From positions 1 through 5,586 of the forward strand of contig CAJPTP010000083.1 in NCBI GenBank assembly GCA_905373555.1: a stretch of 5,586 nucleotides of DNA, given 5' to 3'. How positions within the stretch are numbered: the first letter of the stretch is position 1; the number at the start of each line of letters is the position of its first letter. Below, piece by piece: positions 1 through 5,583 of the stretch. The translations under genes and the position numbers were made by a program. The DNA is from an uncultured Francisella sp. Lineage in GTDB: Bacteria > Pseudomonadota > Gammaproteobacteria > Burkholderiales > Neisseriaceae. Below the pieces are notes generated by a model, which was not told the DNA's origin, did not search any database, and worked only from the letters and a program-made list of their open reading frames with translations.

Positions 1-333
1 CGTGCGCTCAACGGATTGGGCGGCGCGTTCGTTTTGCCGGCGCGAGGACAAAGGCGATTCAGGAAAAGGGGAATGACCCGCGCCGCCCATGCGCGGGTCT
101 ATGCCTTTCTGCGGCGCTGTTTCGCGGGCGGCGGGATCGGGCCGCGGGATGGCCCGGGCGCTGACGACGGGAGCCCAGAGCTCAGCCGCCGTCGACGCGC
201 GCCTCCAGCCGTCCCAGCCTTCGCGCCAAACAAAGTCGTCGGGTTGGATTTGCCCGCCAAGGGCCATGCGCCGGATTTCTTCGTCCCCGATGGGGCCGCA
301 GGCGCGACGGTTTTTGAGGTAATGCCAAAGCAT
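1..333 (-). CDS. GYF_2 (DUF4339) domain protein, N-terminal part, cut by the window edge
   Basis: The reading frame is open from the ATG at 333 to base 1 (111 codons, no stop), so the C-terminus lies outside the window. Residues 1-53 match the GYF_2/DUF4339 pattern: an aromatic start (LWHYLKN, residues 2-8), the GP pair (13-14), a helical stretch with I20 and M23, the GGQI turn (26-29), DDFVW (32-36), and the G-W..W pattern (G39, W40, W43) followed by A46 and L52. Residues 54-111 are a Pro/Arg/Ala-rich, probably disordered linker. In this family such linkers often lead to membrane segments or another domain, but none is visible here. GYF_2 domains are thought to bind proteins or peptides, often in membrane proteins of unknown role. 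I chose this start because a GGGAGG ribosome site sits 5 nt upstream and the domain begins at once. An in-frame ATG at 384 would add 17 residues (MRKSAALGS...) but has only a weak ribosome site. The gene has the same direction as murJ but lies about 790 bases downstream, so it is probably transcribed separately. The domain call is firm; the function is unknown. Confidence 0.75.
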   Translation of the reverse strand, partial: MLWHYLKNRRACGPIGDEEIRRMALGGQIQPDDFVWREGWDGWRRASTAAELWAPVVSARAIPRPDPAARETAPQKGIDPRMGGAGHSPFPESPLSSRRQNERAAQSVERT

Positions 334-338
334 GGCGG

Positions 339-344
339 CCTCCC
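339..344 (-). promoter_or_regulatory. Shine-Dalgarno site of the GYF_2 gene
   Basis: The minus strand reads GGGAGG, then five bases, then the ATG at 333. This is the strongest ribosome site near this gene and favours the ATG at 333 over the in-frame ATG at 384. Farther upstream, the minus strand has an AT-rich TTTAAAAT patch (about 391-398) that could be a -10 element, but I find no matching -35. Confidence 0.5.
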
Positions 345-384
345 GCGCGGCGCGCGGGCTGCCGAGCGCCGCGCTTTTGCGCAT

Positions 385-1126
385 GGCTCTATTTTAAATG
401 GCGAACCCGAGCGCGCGTCGCGCAAGACGCAAAAGGTCGGCCAAGTTGCGAGGCGGCGCCCAAGGCGCTCGAAATCGCCGCATCGCCTCGACAAAATGGG
501 GAAAAAAACGATCGGCTTCCCCCTCCTCTCCGCATCGGTTGGCCTCGGATCGAGCCGGAAATGCGCGCTTCGGCGGGGTCGCCCCCGGCATTCTTGGCCA
601 ATCCGGATTGGAAAAAACACGCGCATCGCTCGGCAGACGCCCCGATTTCGAAGGCAAGTTGGGCGGCAAAACAACAAGAAACGGGGAACGCAAAAAAAAC
701 GGTGAAAACCGGCAAGAGAGGAAGCCCTGAAGCGGCGGGATCAAGCCAAAAAATCGGTCGGGCGGTTGGCGAAGGGAAGCCAAAGGGGCAGGGGCGTCCA
801 AGGCCAAAGAATGAAGCGGGAAGAAAGAGGGGAAAGAAACGAAGAAACGGCCGCGGCGTTTGAGAAAGCGGCTTTCGTGGAGGCGGCCTGTTCGTCTGGG
901 TTGAGCGCGCCGAAGATCGATCCCGCCCGAGGCGGCCGGGGCCTTGGGGGGATCCCGGGCGGGGGCGAGCGCGCCGCGCGCCGCGCGCAGCGGTTTGACC
1001 TTTGCCCAAGCATTTGGCTTTTGCTTTTTTTTTGCTTTTGACCCAATCCAAGGCGCCGAGGCCTTGTTGATTCCGGTCGGGGATGGAAAAGTCCGGGGCA
1101 GTGGCCTTGCCGCAAATGGCGTTTCG
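385..1126. other. Gene-free stretch between the GYF_2 gene and murJ, with strong purine/pyrimidine asymmetry
   Basis: I find no recognisable protein, tRNA or other RNA gene on either strand. The open frames here translate to Arg/Lys/Pro/Gly-rich low-complexity products with no domain and no convincing ribosome site, as expected by chance in GC-rich DNA. By hand count, plus-strand bases 661-840 hold 71 A, 67 G, 33 C and 9 T, about 77% purine. A minus-strand transcript reading on from murJ is therefore C/U-rich and G-poor here. Other local structure includes a GCGC-rich self-complementary patch at 967-989 and a repeated GCTTTT tract at 1017-1039. It could be a murJ 3' untranslated and termination zone, or an eroded gene. 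Confidence 0.55.
692..711 (-). terminator. Possible short intrinsic terminator downstream of murJ
   Basis: On the minus strand a small hairpin, CGGT-TTTC-ACCG (711 to 700), is followed directly by eight T (699-692). The stem is only 4 bp and does not extend, so it is weak for an intrinsic terminator. It lies about 415 bases beyond the murJ stop inside a pyrimidine-rich stretch, so it may only mark where transcription pauses. Confidence 0.3.
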
Positions 1127-2671
1127 CTAGGCGGCGGTTTTCTTGAATTGGCTGAAACGCATGCCCATGGCGCGCAAAGCGGCGAAGTACACGGCGCAGC
1201 CCAGCAAGATCAAGGCGGACAGCCAAGCCGCGCGATGCAAACCGCGCATCTGGGCAAACGAAAGAGGATAGAGGTTTTGGGCGAGGGCCAAAGCCAAGGC
1301 GACGCACATCAGCGCCGTCGCGGCGACGATCTTGGCGCAGAACTTTCCCCACCCCGGGCGCGGCGCGTACAGCTTCTTTTTGAGCAGCGAGCGCAGCAAA
1401 AAGCCCGCGTTGAAGCAGCCCGCGATGCTGATCGACAGCGCCAGGCCCGCGTGGCCGAAAGGGAAGCCCAAGGCCAAGTTCAGGCATTGGGTCAAGACCA
1501 GCGAGCCGATGGCGATTTTTACGGGGGTTTTGATGTTTTGCAGGGCGTAAAAGCCGGGCGCCAAAATTTTGGTTAGGATAATCCCCACCAAGCCGAAGGA
1601 ATAGGCGACCAAGGCCAAGGTGGTCATGGCCGCGTCGAAGCGGCCGAAGCTGCCGTACATGAAAAGCGTTTGAACAATCGGCTCGGACAAGGCGGCCAAG
1701 CCCGCCGCGGCGGGAACCGTGAGCGCCACCGCGACTTTCAGCCCCCAATCCAAGACGGAGGAATACGCCTCGGAGTCCTTGCGCGCGGCTTGCTTGGCGA
1801 GGGTGGGCAGCAAGATGGTGCCCAACGCCGCGCCCAAAACCCCCGACGGCAGCTCCATCAGCCGATCCGCGTAATACAGCCAAGAAACCGATCCCGTCTC
1901 GAGCAAGGAGGCGAAGATCGTGTTGATCACGAGCGAGATTTGGGCGACCGACACGCCCAGCAGCGCGGGCGCCATGAGCGCCAGCACCTTGCGCGGGCGC
2001 GGGTCGGACCGGTCGAAGCGCGGCAGCCGCAAAAAGCCCAGGCGCCGCAGCGCGGGCAGCTGCCAAGCGATTTGCAGCGCGCCGCCCAACAGGCAGCCCG
2101 CCGCCAAAGCCATGACGGGCGGGTCGAACAGGGGCGCCAAAAACAAGGCCGCGAAGATCATCGCGACGTTCAGCAGCGCGGGCGCCAGGGCGGGAACGGA
2201 GAATTTGCCGTAGGTGTTGAGGATGGCGCCGACGAAGCTGGAGACCGAAATCAGCAGAATGTAGGGGAAGGTCACCCGCAGCAGGGACGCGCTCAAGGCG
2301 AACTTGTCGGCCTCGCGGGCGAATCCGGGCGCCGTAACCCAAATCAGGGCGGGCGCCGCCAAGGAGCCCAAGGCGGAAACGATCGCCAAGGCCGCGATCA
2401 GCCAGCCCGCGACAACGCGGGCGAAATCGACCGTCCGCTCAGGGCTCATGTTTTCTTTGCTTTGAGCCAAAAGCGGCACGAAAGCTTGGGAAAACGCCCC
2501 TTCGGCGAAAACTCGGCGCAGAAGGTTGGGCAGCTTGAAGGCGACGAAAAACGCGTCGGCCGCCATGCCCGCCCCAAAAGCGCGGGCGATCACCGCGTCG
2601 CGAAGAAAGCCCAAAATGCGCGACGCCATGGTCAGGGCGCTGACGCTCAACAACGACTTCAGTAAGTTCAT
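1127..2671 (-). CDS. murJ: MurJ, lipid II flippase (MviN family)
   Basis: MurJ is an inner-membrane MOP-superfamily transporter that flips lipid-linked peptidoglycan precursor (lipid II) to the periplasmic face and is essential in most walled bacteria. The product is 514 residues, the usual family length. It starts MNLLKSLLSVSALT and continues RILGFLRDAVIARAFGAGM, DAFFVAFKLPNLLRR and FAEGAFSQAFVPLLA, very close to the E. coli protein. The charged residues of the central cavity fall at the E. coli positions: R18, R24, D39, R52, and R270 and E273 in YYADRLMELP. Hydrophobic segments run through the whole length, consistent with 14 transmembrane helices. I chose the start at 2671 because it matches the conserved N-terminus, although the ribosome site is weak (AGGCGGG about 9 nt upstream). 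The frame stays open to 2950, with an in-frame ATG at 2785, but that extension is Arg/Ala-rich and unlike the family. The gene is divergent from the trpE-like gene; glnD or trpS, frequent murJ neighbours in alphaproteobacteria, are not seen. Confidence 0.97.
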   Translation of the reverse strand: MNLLKSLLSVSALTMASRILGFLRDAVIARAFGAGMAADAFFVAFKLPNLLRRVFAEGAFSQAFVPLLAQSKENMSPERTVDFARVVAGWLIAALAIVSALGSLAAPALIWVTAPGFAREADKFALSASLLRVTFPYILLISVSSFVGAILNTYGKFSVPALAPALLNVAMIFAALFLAPLFDPPVMALAAGCLLGGALQIAWQLPALRRLGFLRLPRFDRSDPRPRKVLALMAPALLGVSVAQISLVINTIFASLLETGSVSWLYYADRLMELPSGVLGAALGTILLPTLAKQAARKDSEAYSSVLDWGLKVAVALTVPAAAGLAALSEPIVQTLFMYGSFGRFDAAMTTLALVAYSFGLVGIILTKILAPGFYALQNIKTPVKIAIGSLVLTQCLNLALGFPFGHAGLALSISIAGCFNAGFLLRSLLKKKLYAPRPGWGKFCAKIVAATALMCVALALALAQNLYPLSFAQMRGLHRAAWLSALILLGCAVYFAALRAMGMRFSQFKKTAA

Positions 2672-2906
2672 GGCAACAGCCCGCCTAGGGCGCCCCAAAG
2701 CGAATCGGCGGGCCGAATCGGCAAGCTCGCCCGAAGAAAGCGAAAAGGAGGGATGGCGCGGCGCAATGCGGCGCACCGCTCGCATCGCAACGGCGCTCAA
2801 CGAAAAAAAGAGACGAAACGCGCCGGGATTGGGTCGGCGCAAGCCCTTGGGCCTAGAGTCGCCCTGCGCCCGCCGCCAAGCGGCCCGAACCCAAGGCCGG
2901 GCCGCG

Positions 2907-2912
2907 ATTATA
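2907..2912 (-). promoter_or_regulatory. -10 box of the putative murJ promoter
   Basis: The minus strand carries a perfect TATAAT, preceded by GC and, six bases upstream, GGGCCC. No good -35 hexamer lies at 16-18 bases; the nearest TTG-type hexamer (TTGGCG, 2941 to 2936) is about 23 bases away. Initiation here would give murJ an untranslated leader of roughly 230 bases. Confidence 0.45.
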
Positions 2913-2960
2913 GCATCGGGGCCCATGCCTCTTCCCGCCAAGGCGTCCAAGGGCCCGCGC

Positions 2961-2966
2961 TATAAT
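2961..2966 (+). promoter_or_regulatory. -10 box of the putative promoter of the trpE-like gene
   Basis: A perfect TATAAT follows GGGCCCGCGC and lies 48 bases before the start codon. Transcription would begin near 2973, leaving a leader of about 40 bases. The expected -35 position (about 2937-2943) does not resemble TTGACA, so the promoter may be weak or need an activator. The leader is too short for a Trp-rich leader peptide and has none, so classical trp attenuation is unlikely. Confidence 0.5.
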
Positions 2967-2979
2967 GCGCCGAGCGTCG

Positions 2980-2998
2980 CGGCGCCTTGCCGGCGCCG
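2980..2998 (+). promoter_or_regulatory. GC hairpin in the leader of the trpE-like gene
   Basis: CGGCGCC (2980-2986) and GGCGCCG (2992-2998) can form a 7-bp all-GC stem with the 5-base loop TTGCC. It ends 5 bases before the AAAGGAA ribosome site at 3004-3010. No T-tract follows, so it is not a terminator. It could stabilise the messenger's 5' end or affect ribosome access. GC-rich DNA also gives such stems by chance. Confidence 0.35.
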
Positions 2999-3014
2999 GG
3001 CGGAAAGGAAAGCC

Positions 3015-4553
3015 ATGGTCAGTCGCGAGGAATTCGACGAGATCGCGCGCGCGCATCCCGGCTTGGCCGTGCCGATGACTTTGGGGCTGACGGCGCAGGA
3101 TCTGGGCGGGGATGAGGATGTCTCGCCGTTTTCGATTTACTTGAGGCTGGCCAACGAGCCGCGCACGTTTTTGCTCGAATCCGCCGACCCCGCCTCGCGC
3201 TTTGGCCGCTACTCCTACATTGGCCTTAAGGCCGGAAAGGTTTTGACGGTCGTGGACGGCGCCGTTCGCGCGGGGTTCGCCGACGGCAGCGCGCAAACGA
3301 TCGAAACCGACGACGCTTGGGCAGAAATGGCGCGCTTCGCCGAATCGGCGCGCTCGGCGCCGTTGCCCGAGAAGCCAGGCTTCACGGGCGGCGTCGCGGG
3401 TTTTTTGGGCTATGAGTGCAATGGTCTGCTTGAGCCCAAGCTCAAGCGCGCCGCGCCCAAGCCGTCCGCCGTCGGCATTCCGGACGCCTGTTTGCTGCAA
3501 GTCGACCGCCTTTGCGTCGTGGACGGCTTGGAGCGCCGGGCGGAGCTCATCGTTTTGGCCGACCCCGGCCAAGACGGCGGTTACGAGCTGGGCCGCGAGC
3601 GGCTGTGGGCGATGCGCGACAAGCTCAAGCGCTCGGGCACCCGGGCCTTCCCCTCGAAATCGGGCGATTCCCATGCGACGGCGCTGACGGCGCGCGAGGA
3701 ATTCGAGGCCATGGTGGCGCAGTGCGCCGAGGCAATCGCCGCGGGCGACGCCATCCGCCTCACCCCCGGCCTGTGCGTCAAGGCGGCCTTCGCGGAAGAT
3801 CCCGTCTTGCTGTACCGCGCGATCGCGCGCGCTCATCCGGCCGAATTCATGTATTACTTCGATTTCGGCGATTTCAGTTTGGCGGGCTCGTCGGAGGAGA
3901 TTTTGGCTCGCGTCGAGGGCCGCCGGTTGTTCGCGCGGCCCGTGTCGTTTGCGTCCGAAGCCGCCCCCGATCCCCAACGCTCCGCGCGCGAGCCCTCAAA
4001 CGCCGACAAAACGCAAAAGAGAAAAAGCGAGCCGCCTTTCCGCTCGGCAACGGAGCGCTTGGCCGCCGGGCACGCGACGCTCGTGGATTTGGCGCGCAAC
4101 GACGCGGCGAGGGTGTGCAAACCCGGAACCGCCGCGGTCGAGGAAAAAATGAGGGCCTTCGGCGCGGGGCCCGACGCGGGCGTCGCCTCTTTGATCGCGG
4201 GCGAGCTCAAGGACGGCTTGGGCGCCTTCGACGCGCTGCGCAGCGCCTTTCCCGCCGGATCCTTGGCGGGGGCGCCGAAAATTCGGGCGATGGAAATCGT
4301 CGACGGCTTGGAGCCGCGCAAGCGCGGCGCCTACGGCGGGGCCGCCGGCTATGTCTCGGCCTCGGGCGATATGGGCATGGTTGCGGTGGCGCGCGCGGCG
4401 ACGGTCAAAGACGGCTTCATGTACCGCCAATGCGGCTCGGCGGTCGTTCTCGATTCGGACCCCGCCTTGGAGTGGTCCAAGCGCGAGCAAGACGCGCTCG
4501 ACGTCGAGCGGTGGGCCAAGGACGCGGCGGCGTTTCAGGGGCCGAAGCGCTGA
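3015..4553 (+). CDS. trpE: Anthranilate synthase component I (TrpE) family protein with altered active-site motifs
   Basis: TrpE converts chorismate to anthranilate, using ammonia from TrpG, in the first step of tryptophan synthesis. The ORF is 512 residues, normal for TrpE, with an AAAGGAA ribosome site 4 nt before the ATG. The N-terminal domain keeps FLLES (52-56, the LLES tryptophan-binding motif) and SRFGRYSYIG (61-70). The C-terminal chorismate-binding domain keeps FDFGDF (282-287), GSS-EIL (291-297), LVDLARND (356-363), FPAGSLAGAPKIRAMEI (412-428), GAYGGAAGY (438-446) and DSDPALEW (480-487). Several catalytic motifs differ. GDIFQVVLSQRF has become GDAIRLTPGLCV (244-255). RPIAGTRPRG has become RPVSFASEAA (308-317) plus a charged linker. 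The AEH before the LVDL motif is AGH (351-353). YSHVMH is replaced around 372-393. GAGIV is GSAVV (474-478). Canonical anthranilate synthase activity is therefore doubtful. No trpG follows. Alternatives are a PabB-like or other chorismate-fold protein, a pseudoenzyme, or a decaying gene. The family call is firm; the function is not. Confidence 0.85.
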   Translation: MVSREEFDEIARAHPGLAVPMTLGLTAQDLGGDEDVSPFSIYLRLANEPRTFLLESADPASRFGRYSYIGLKAGKVLTVVDGAVRAGFADGSAQTIETDDAWAEMARFAESARSAPLPEKPGFTGGVAGFLGYECNGLLEPKLKRAAPKPSAVGIPDACLLQVDRLCVVDGLERRAELIVLADPGQDGGYELGRERLWAMRDKLKRSGTRAFPSKSGDSHATALTAREEFEAMVAQCAEAIAAGDAIRLTPGLCVKAAFAEDPVLLYRAIARAHPAEFMYYFDFGDFSLAGSSEEILARVEGRRLFARPVSFASEAAPDPQRSAREPSNADKTQKRKSEPPFRSATERLAAGHATLVDLARNDAARVCKPGTAAVEEKMRAFGAGPDAGVASLIAGELKDGLGAFDALRSAFPAGSLAGAPKIRAMEIVDGLEPRKRGAYGGAAGYVSASGDMGMVAVARAATVKDGFMYRQCGSAVVLDSDPALEWSKREQDALDVERWAKDAAAFQGPKR

Positions 4554-4566
4554 ACCGCTCTTAGGC

Positions 4567-4594
4567 TTGCTTATTCTTTCGGATTATTTACTAT
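4567..4594 (+). promoter_or_regulatory. fpr: Possible sigma70-type promoter of fpr
   Basis: The stretch 4556-4610 is clearly AT-richer than its surroundings. TTGCTT (4567-4572) and TACTAT (4589-4594) are separated by 16 bases and resemble -35 and -10 hexamers (3/6 and 4/6 matches, including the key TTG, TA and final T). Initiation near 4601 would leave a leader of about 75 bases before the fpr start at 4677. Confidence 0.4.
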
Positions 4595-4611
4595 TTGCTT
4601 ATGTTTCGCTT

Positions 4612-4657
4612 CGGCGCCCCGCAACGGGCTTCGCGCCGAGCCGGCTCTCTTTTTTTT
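4612..4657 (+). terminator. Hairpin plus T-tract between the trpE-like gene and fpr
   Basis: CGGCGC (4612-4617) can pair with GCGCCG (4633-4638), enclosing a smaller CCCG-CAA-CGGG hairpin. The short palindrome GAGCCGGCTC (4638-4647) and a T-rich run with seven or more T (to 4657) follow. It could end the trpE-like transcript. The T-tract is about 10 bases beyond the main stem, so termination may be weak. It lies downstream of the suggested fpr promoter and could instead act as a leader element for fpr. Confidence 0.35.
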
Positions 4658-4676
4658 CAAGCCGATGGGACAGCAC

Positions 4677-5453
4677 ATGGCCGCTTACACAGTTGAGAAA
4701 GTTCTTTCCGTCCACCATTGGACGGAGGCGTATTTCACCCTTACCTGCACGCGCCCTGCGACGCTGCGTTTCGAAAACGGGCAGTTTGTCATGATCGGGG
4801 TCATGGTCGACGGCAAGCCCATCCTGCGCGCCTACAGCATCGCCTCGTGCAACTATGAGGAAGACTTGGAGTTTTTCAGCATCAAGGTGCCCGACGGCCC
4901 GATGACCAGCCGGCTGCAGCACATCCGGCCCGGCGACGATATTCTGGTGAGCAAGAAGCCCACGGGCACGCTGGTGGCGCGCGATCTGAACCCCGGCAAA
5001 TACCTGTGGATGCTCTCCACCGGAACGGGCATCGCCCCCTTCCTGTGCCTGACCAAGGATCCCGACGTTTACGAGCGCTTCGAGAAAGTGGTGTTGATCC
5101 ACGGCGTGCGCCACGTCGCGGATTTGGCCTATTACGACCGATTCACCAAGGATTTGAAAAACCACGAGTACATCGGCGACATGGTGAAAGAGCAGCTGAT
5201 TTACTATCCCATCGTTTCGCGCGAGGATTTCGAGCACCATGGCCGATTGACGAACCTGATGCGCGACGGGACGCTGTTCAAAGACATCGGCATGGAGCCA
5301 ATCACCCGCGACAAGGATCGCGCGATGATTTGCGGAGGGCCCGCGATGCTGAAGGATTGCTGCAAAATGCTCGACGATTTTGGCTTGCAAATCTCCCCAA
5401 AATCGGGCGTTTTGGGCGACTATCTGATTGAGCGCGCCTTCGCCGACCAATAA
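4677..5453 (+). CDS. fpr: Ferredoxin/flavodoxin-NADP+ reductase
   Basis: Fpr is a soluble FAD enzyme that moves electrons between NADPH and ferredoxin or flavodoxin, supporting iron-sulfur and radical enzymes and redox balance. From the ATG at 4677 the product is 258 residues, typical of bacterial Fpr. It has the FAD-binding RAYSIAS (51-57), an FAD/phosphate segment around PDGPMTSRL (72-80), the NADP-binding STGTGIAPF (114-122), and ICGGPAML (218-225) near the nicotinamide site. It ends in the usual short tail, GDYLIERAFADQ. The -RAFADQ ending resembles the A. vinelandii/R. capsulatus type, which extends past the aromatic position. An in-frame ATG at 4665 would add MGQH but has no ribosome site. 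The ATG at 4677 has GGGA (4667-4670) six bases upstream and matches the family start better. The gene appears to have its own promoter and two terminator-like hairpins, so it is probably monocistronic. Confidence 0.96.
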   Translation: MAAYTVEKVLSVHHWTEAYFTLTCTRPATLRFENGQFVMIGVMVDGKPILRAYSIASCNYEEDLEFFSIKVPDGPMTSRLQHIRPGDDILVSKKPTGTLVARDLNPGKYLWMLSTGTGIAPFLCLTKDPDVYERFEKVVLIHGVRHVADLAYYDRFTKDLKNHEYIGDMVKEQLIYYPIVSREDFEHHGRLTNLMRDGTLFKDIGMEPITRDKDRAMICGGPAMLKDCCKMLDDFGLQISPKSGVLGDYLIERAFADQ

Positions 5454-5484
5454 CGGCGGGTTTCCCCCTCCCCGGCCTGCATGG

Positions 5485-5532
5485 CGGGGTTAAAAGAGAA
5501 AGCGGCTTGGCCGCTTTTCTCTTTTAACCCCG
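5485..5532. terminator. Long, probably bidirectional intrinsic terminator after fpr
   Basis: The left arm (5485-5505) and right arm (5511-5532) form a stem of about 21 bp with one bulged T and a short loop (CTTGG). The core AAGCGGC-TTGG-CCGCTT is followed by TTCTCTTTT on the plus strand and, read from the other side, by TTTCTCTTTT on the minus strand. Either direction would thus give a GC hairpin with a U-rich tail. It starts 32 bases after the fpr stop and would also stop a convergent gene from the right. Confidence 0.85.
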
Positions 5533-5552
5533 ATTTGAACGGGGCGCCCTTT

Positions 5553-5583
5553 CCGCCGCCCGTTTGCCCGGCGGGGCTTTTTT
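5553..5583 (+). terminator. Second terminator-like hairpin at the right end
   Basis: CCGCCG (5553-5558) pairs with CGGCGG (5569-5574) around a 10-base loop. GGC and six T (5578-5583) follow. An alternative compact fold is GCCC-GGCG-GGGC (5566-5577) directly before the T-run. The pattern is that of an intrinsic terminator on the plus strand and would back up the first one. Confidence 0.6.

Larger units (their letters stand above)
2672..3014. other. Divergent control region between murJ and the trpE-like gene
   Basis: These 343 bases separate two divergent genes and hold no convincing coding sequence. They contain a TATAAT box on each strand (2907-2912 minus, 2961-2966 plus). They also contain a leader of about 230 bases on the murJ side and a short leader of about 40 bases with a GC hairpin on the trpE side. 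A plus-strand AGGAGG at 2746-2751 sits only one base from an ATG at 2753, too close for good initiation. The frame it would open ends inside the plus-strand TATAAT box. Confidence 0.6.

Noticed and set aside
16..705. Plus-strand open frame of 229 codons
   Set aside because: It overlaps the GYF_2 gene on the opposite strand, has an Arg-rich low-complexity product and no domain, and looks like a chance frame in GC-rich DNA.
398..730. Plus-strand open frame encoding a very basic 110-residue product
   Set aside because: The Lys/Arg content follows from the purine-rich DNA. There is no ribosome site, it uses codons avoided elsewhere in the window (AGA, CGA), and no family is recognised.
1017..1039. 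GCTTTT repeats with a T9 run on the plus strand as a terminator
   Set aside because: The only upstream stem (AAGC-ATTTG-GCTT) is 4 bp and AT-containing, and no plus-strand gene ends here.
389..1051. Minus-strand open frame of 220 codons downstream of murJ
   Set aside because: The product is Pro/Arg/Phe-rich and low in complexity, with no domain and no convincing start.
1046..1065. Inverted repeat CAAGGC-GCCGAG-GCCTTG just after murJ
   Set aside because: The 6-bp stem has no T-tract on the murJ-transcript side, so it does not support an intrinsic terminator.
741..2342. Long minus-strand frame of 533 codons
   Set aside because: It is a shadow of murJ in another frame; its product is His/Arg/Gly/Ala-rich with no membrane pattern.
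2753..2965. Plus-strand 70-codon frame preceded by AAAAGGAGGG
   Set aside because: The Shine-Dalgarno-like run nearly touches the ATG, the product is basic and featureless, and the stop lies inside the TATAAT box of the next gene.
2526..3014. Upstream extension of the trpE-like reading frame
   Set aside because: The frame is open but overlaps murJ antisense and both promoters. The product is unlike TrpE, and a good ribosome site and the family start point to the ATG at 3015.
4599..5450. Minus-strand frame of 283 codons opposite fpr
   Set aside because: It is an antisense shadow of fpr with a His/Val/Asp-rich product; fpr is unmistakable on the plus strand.
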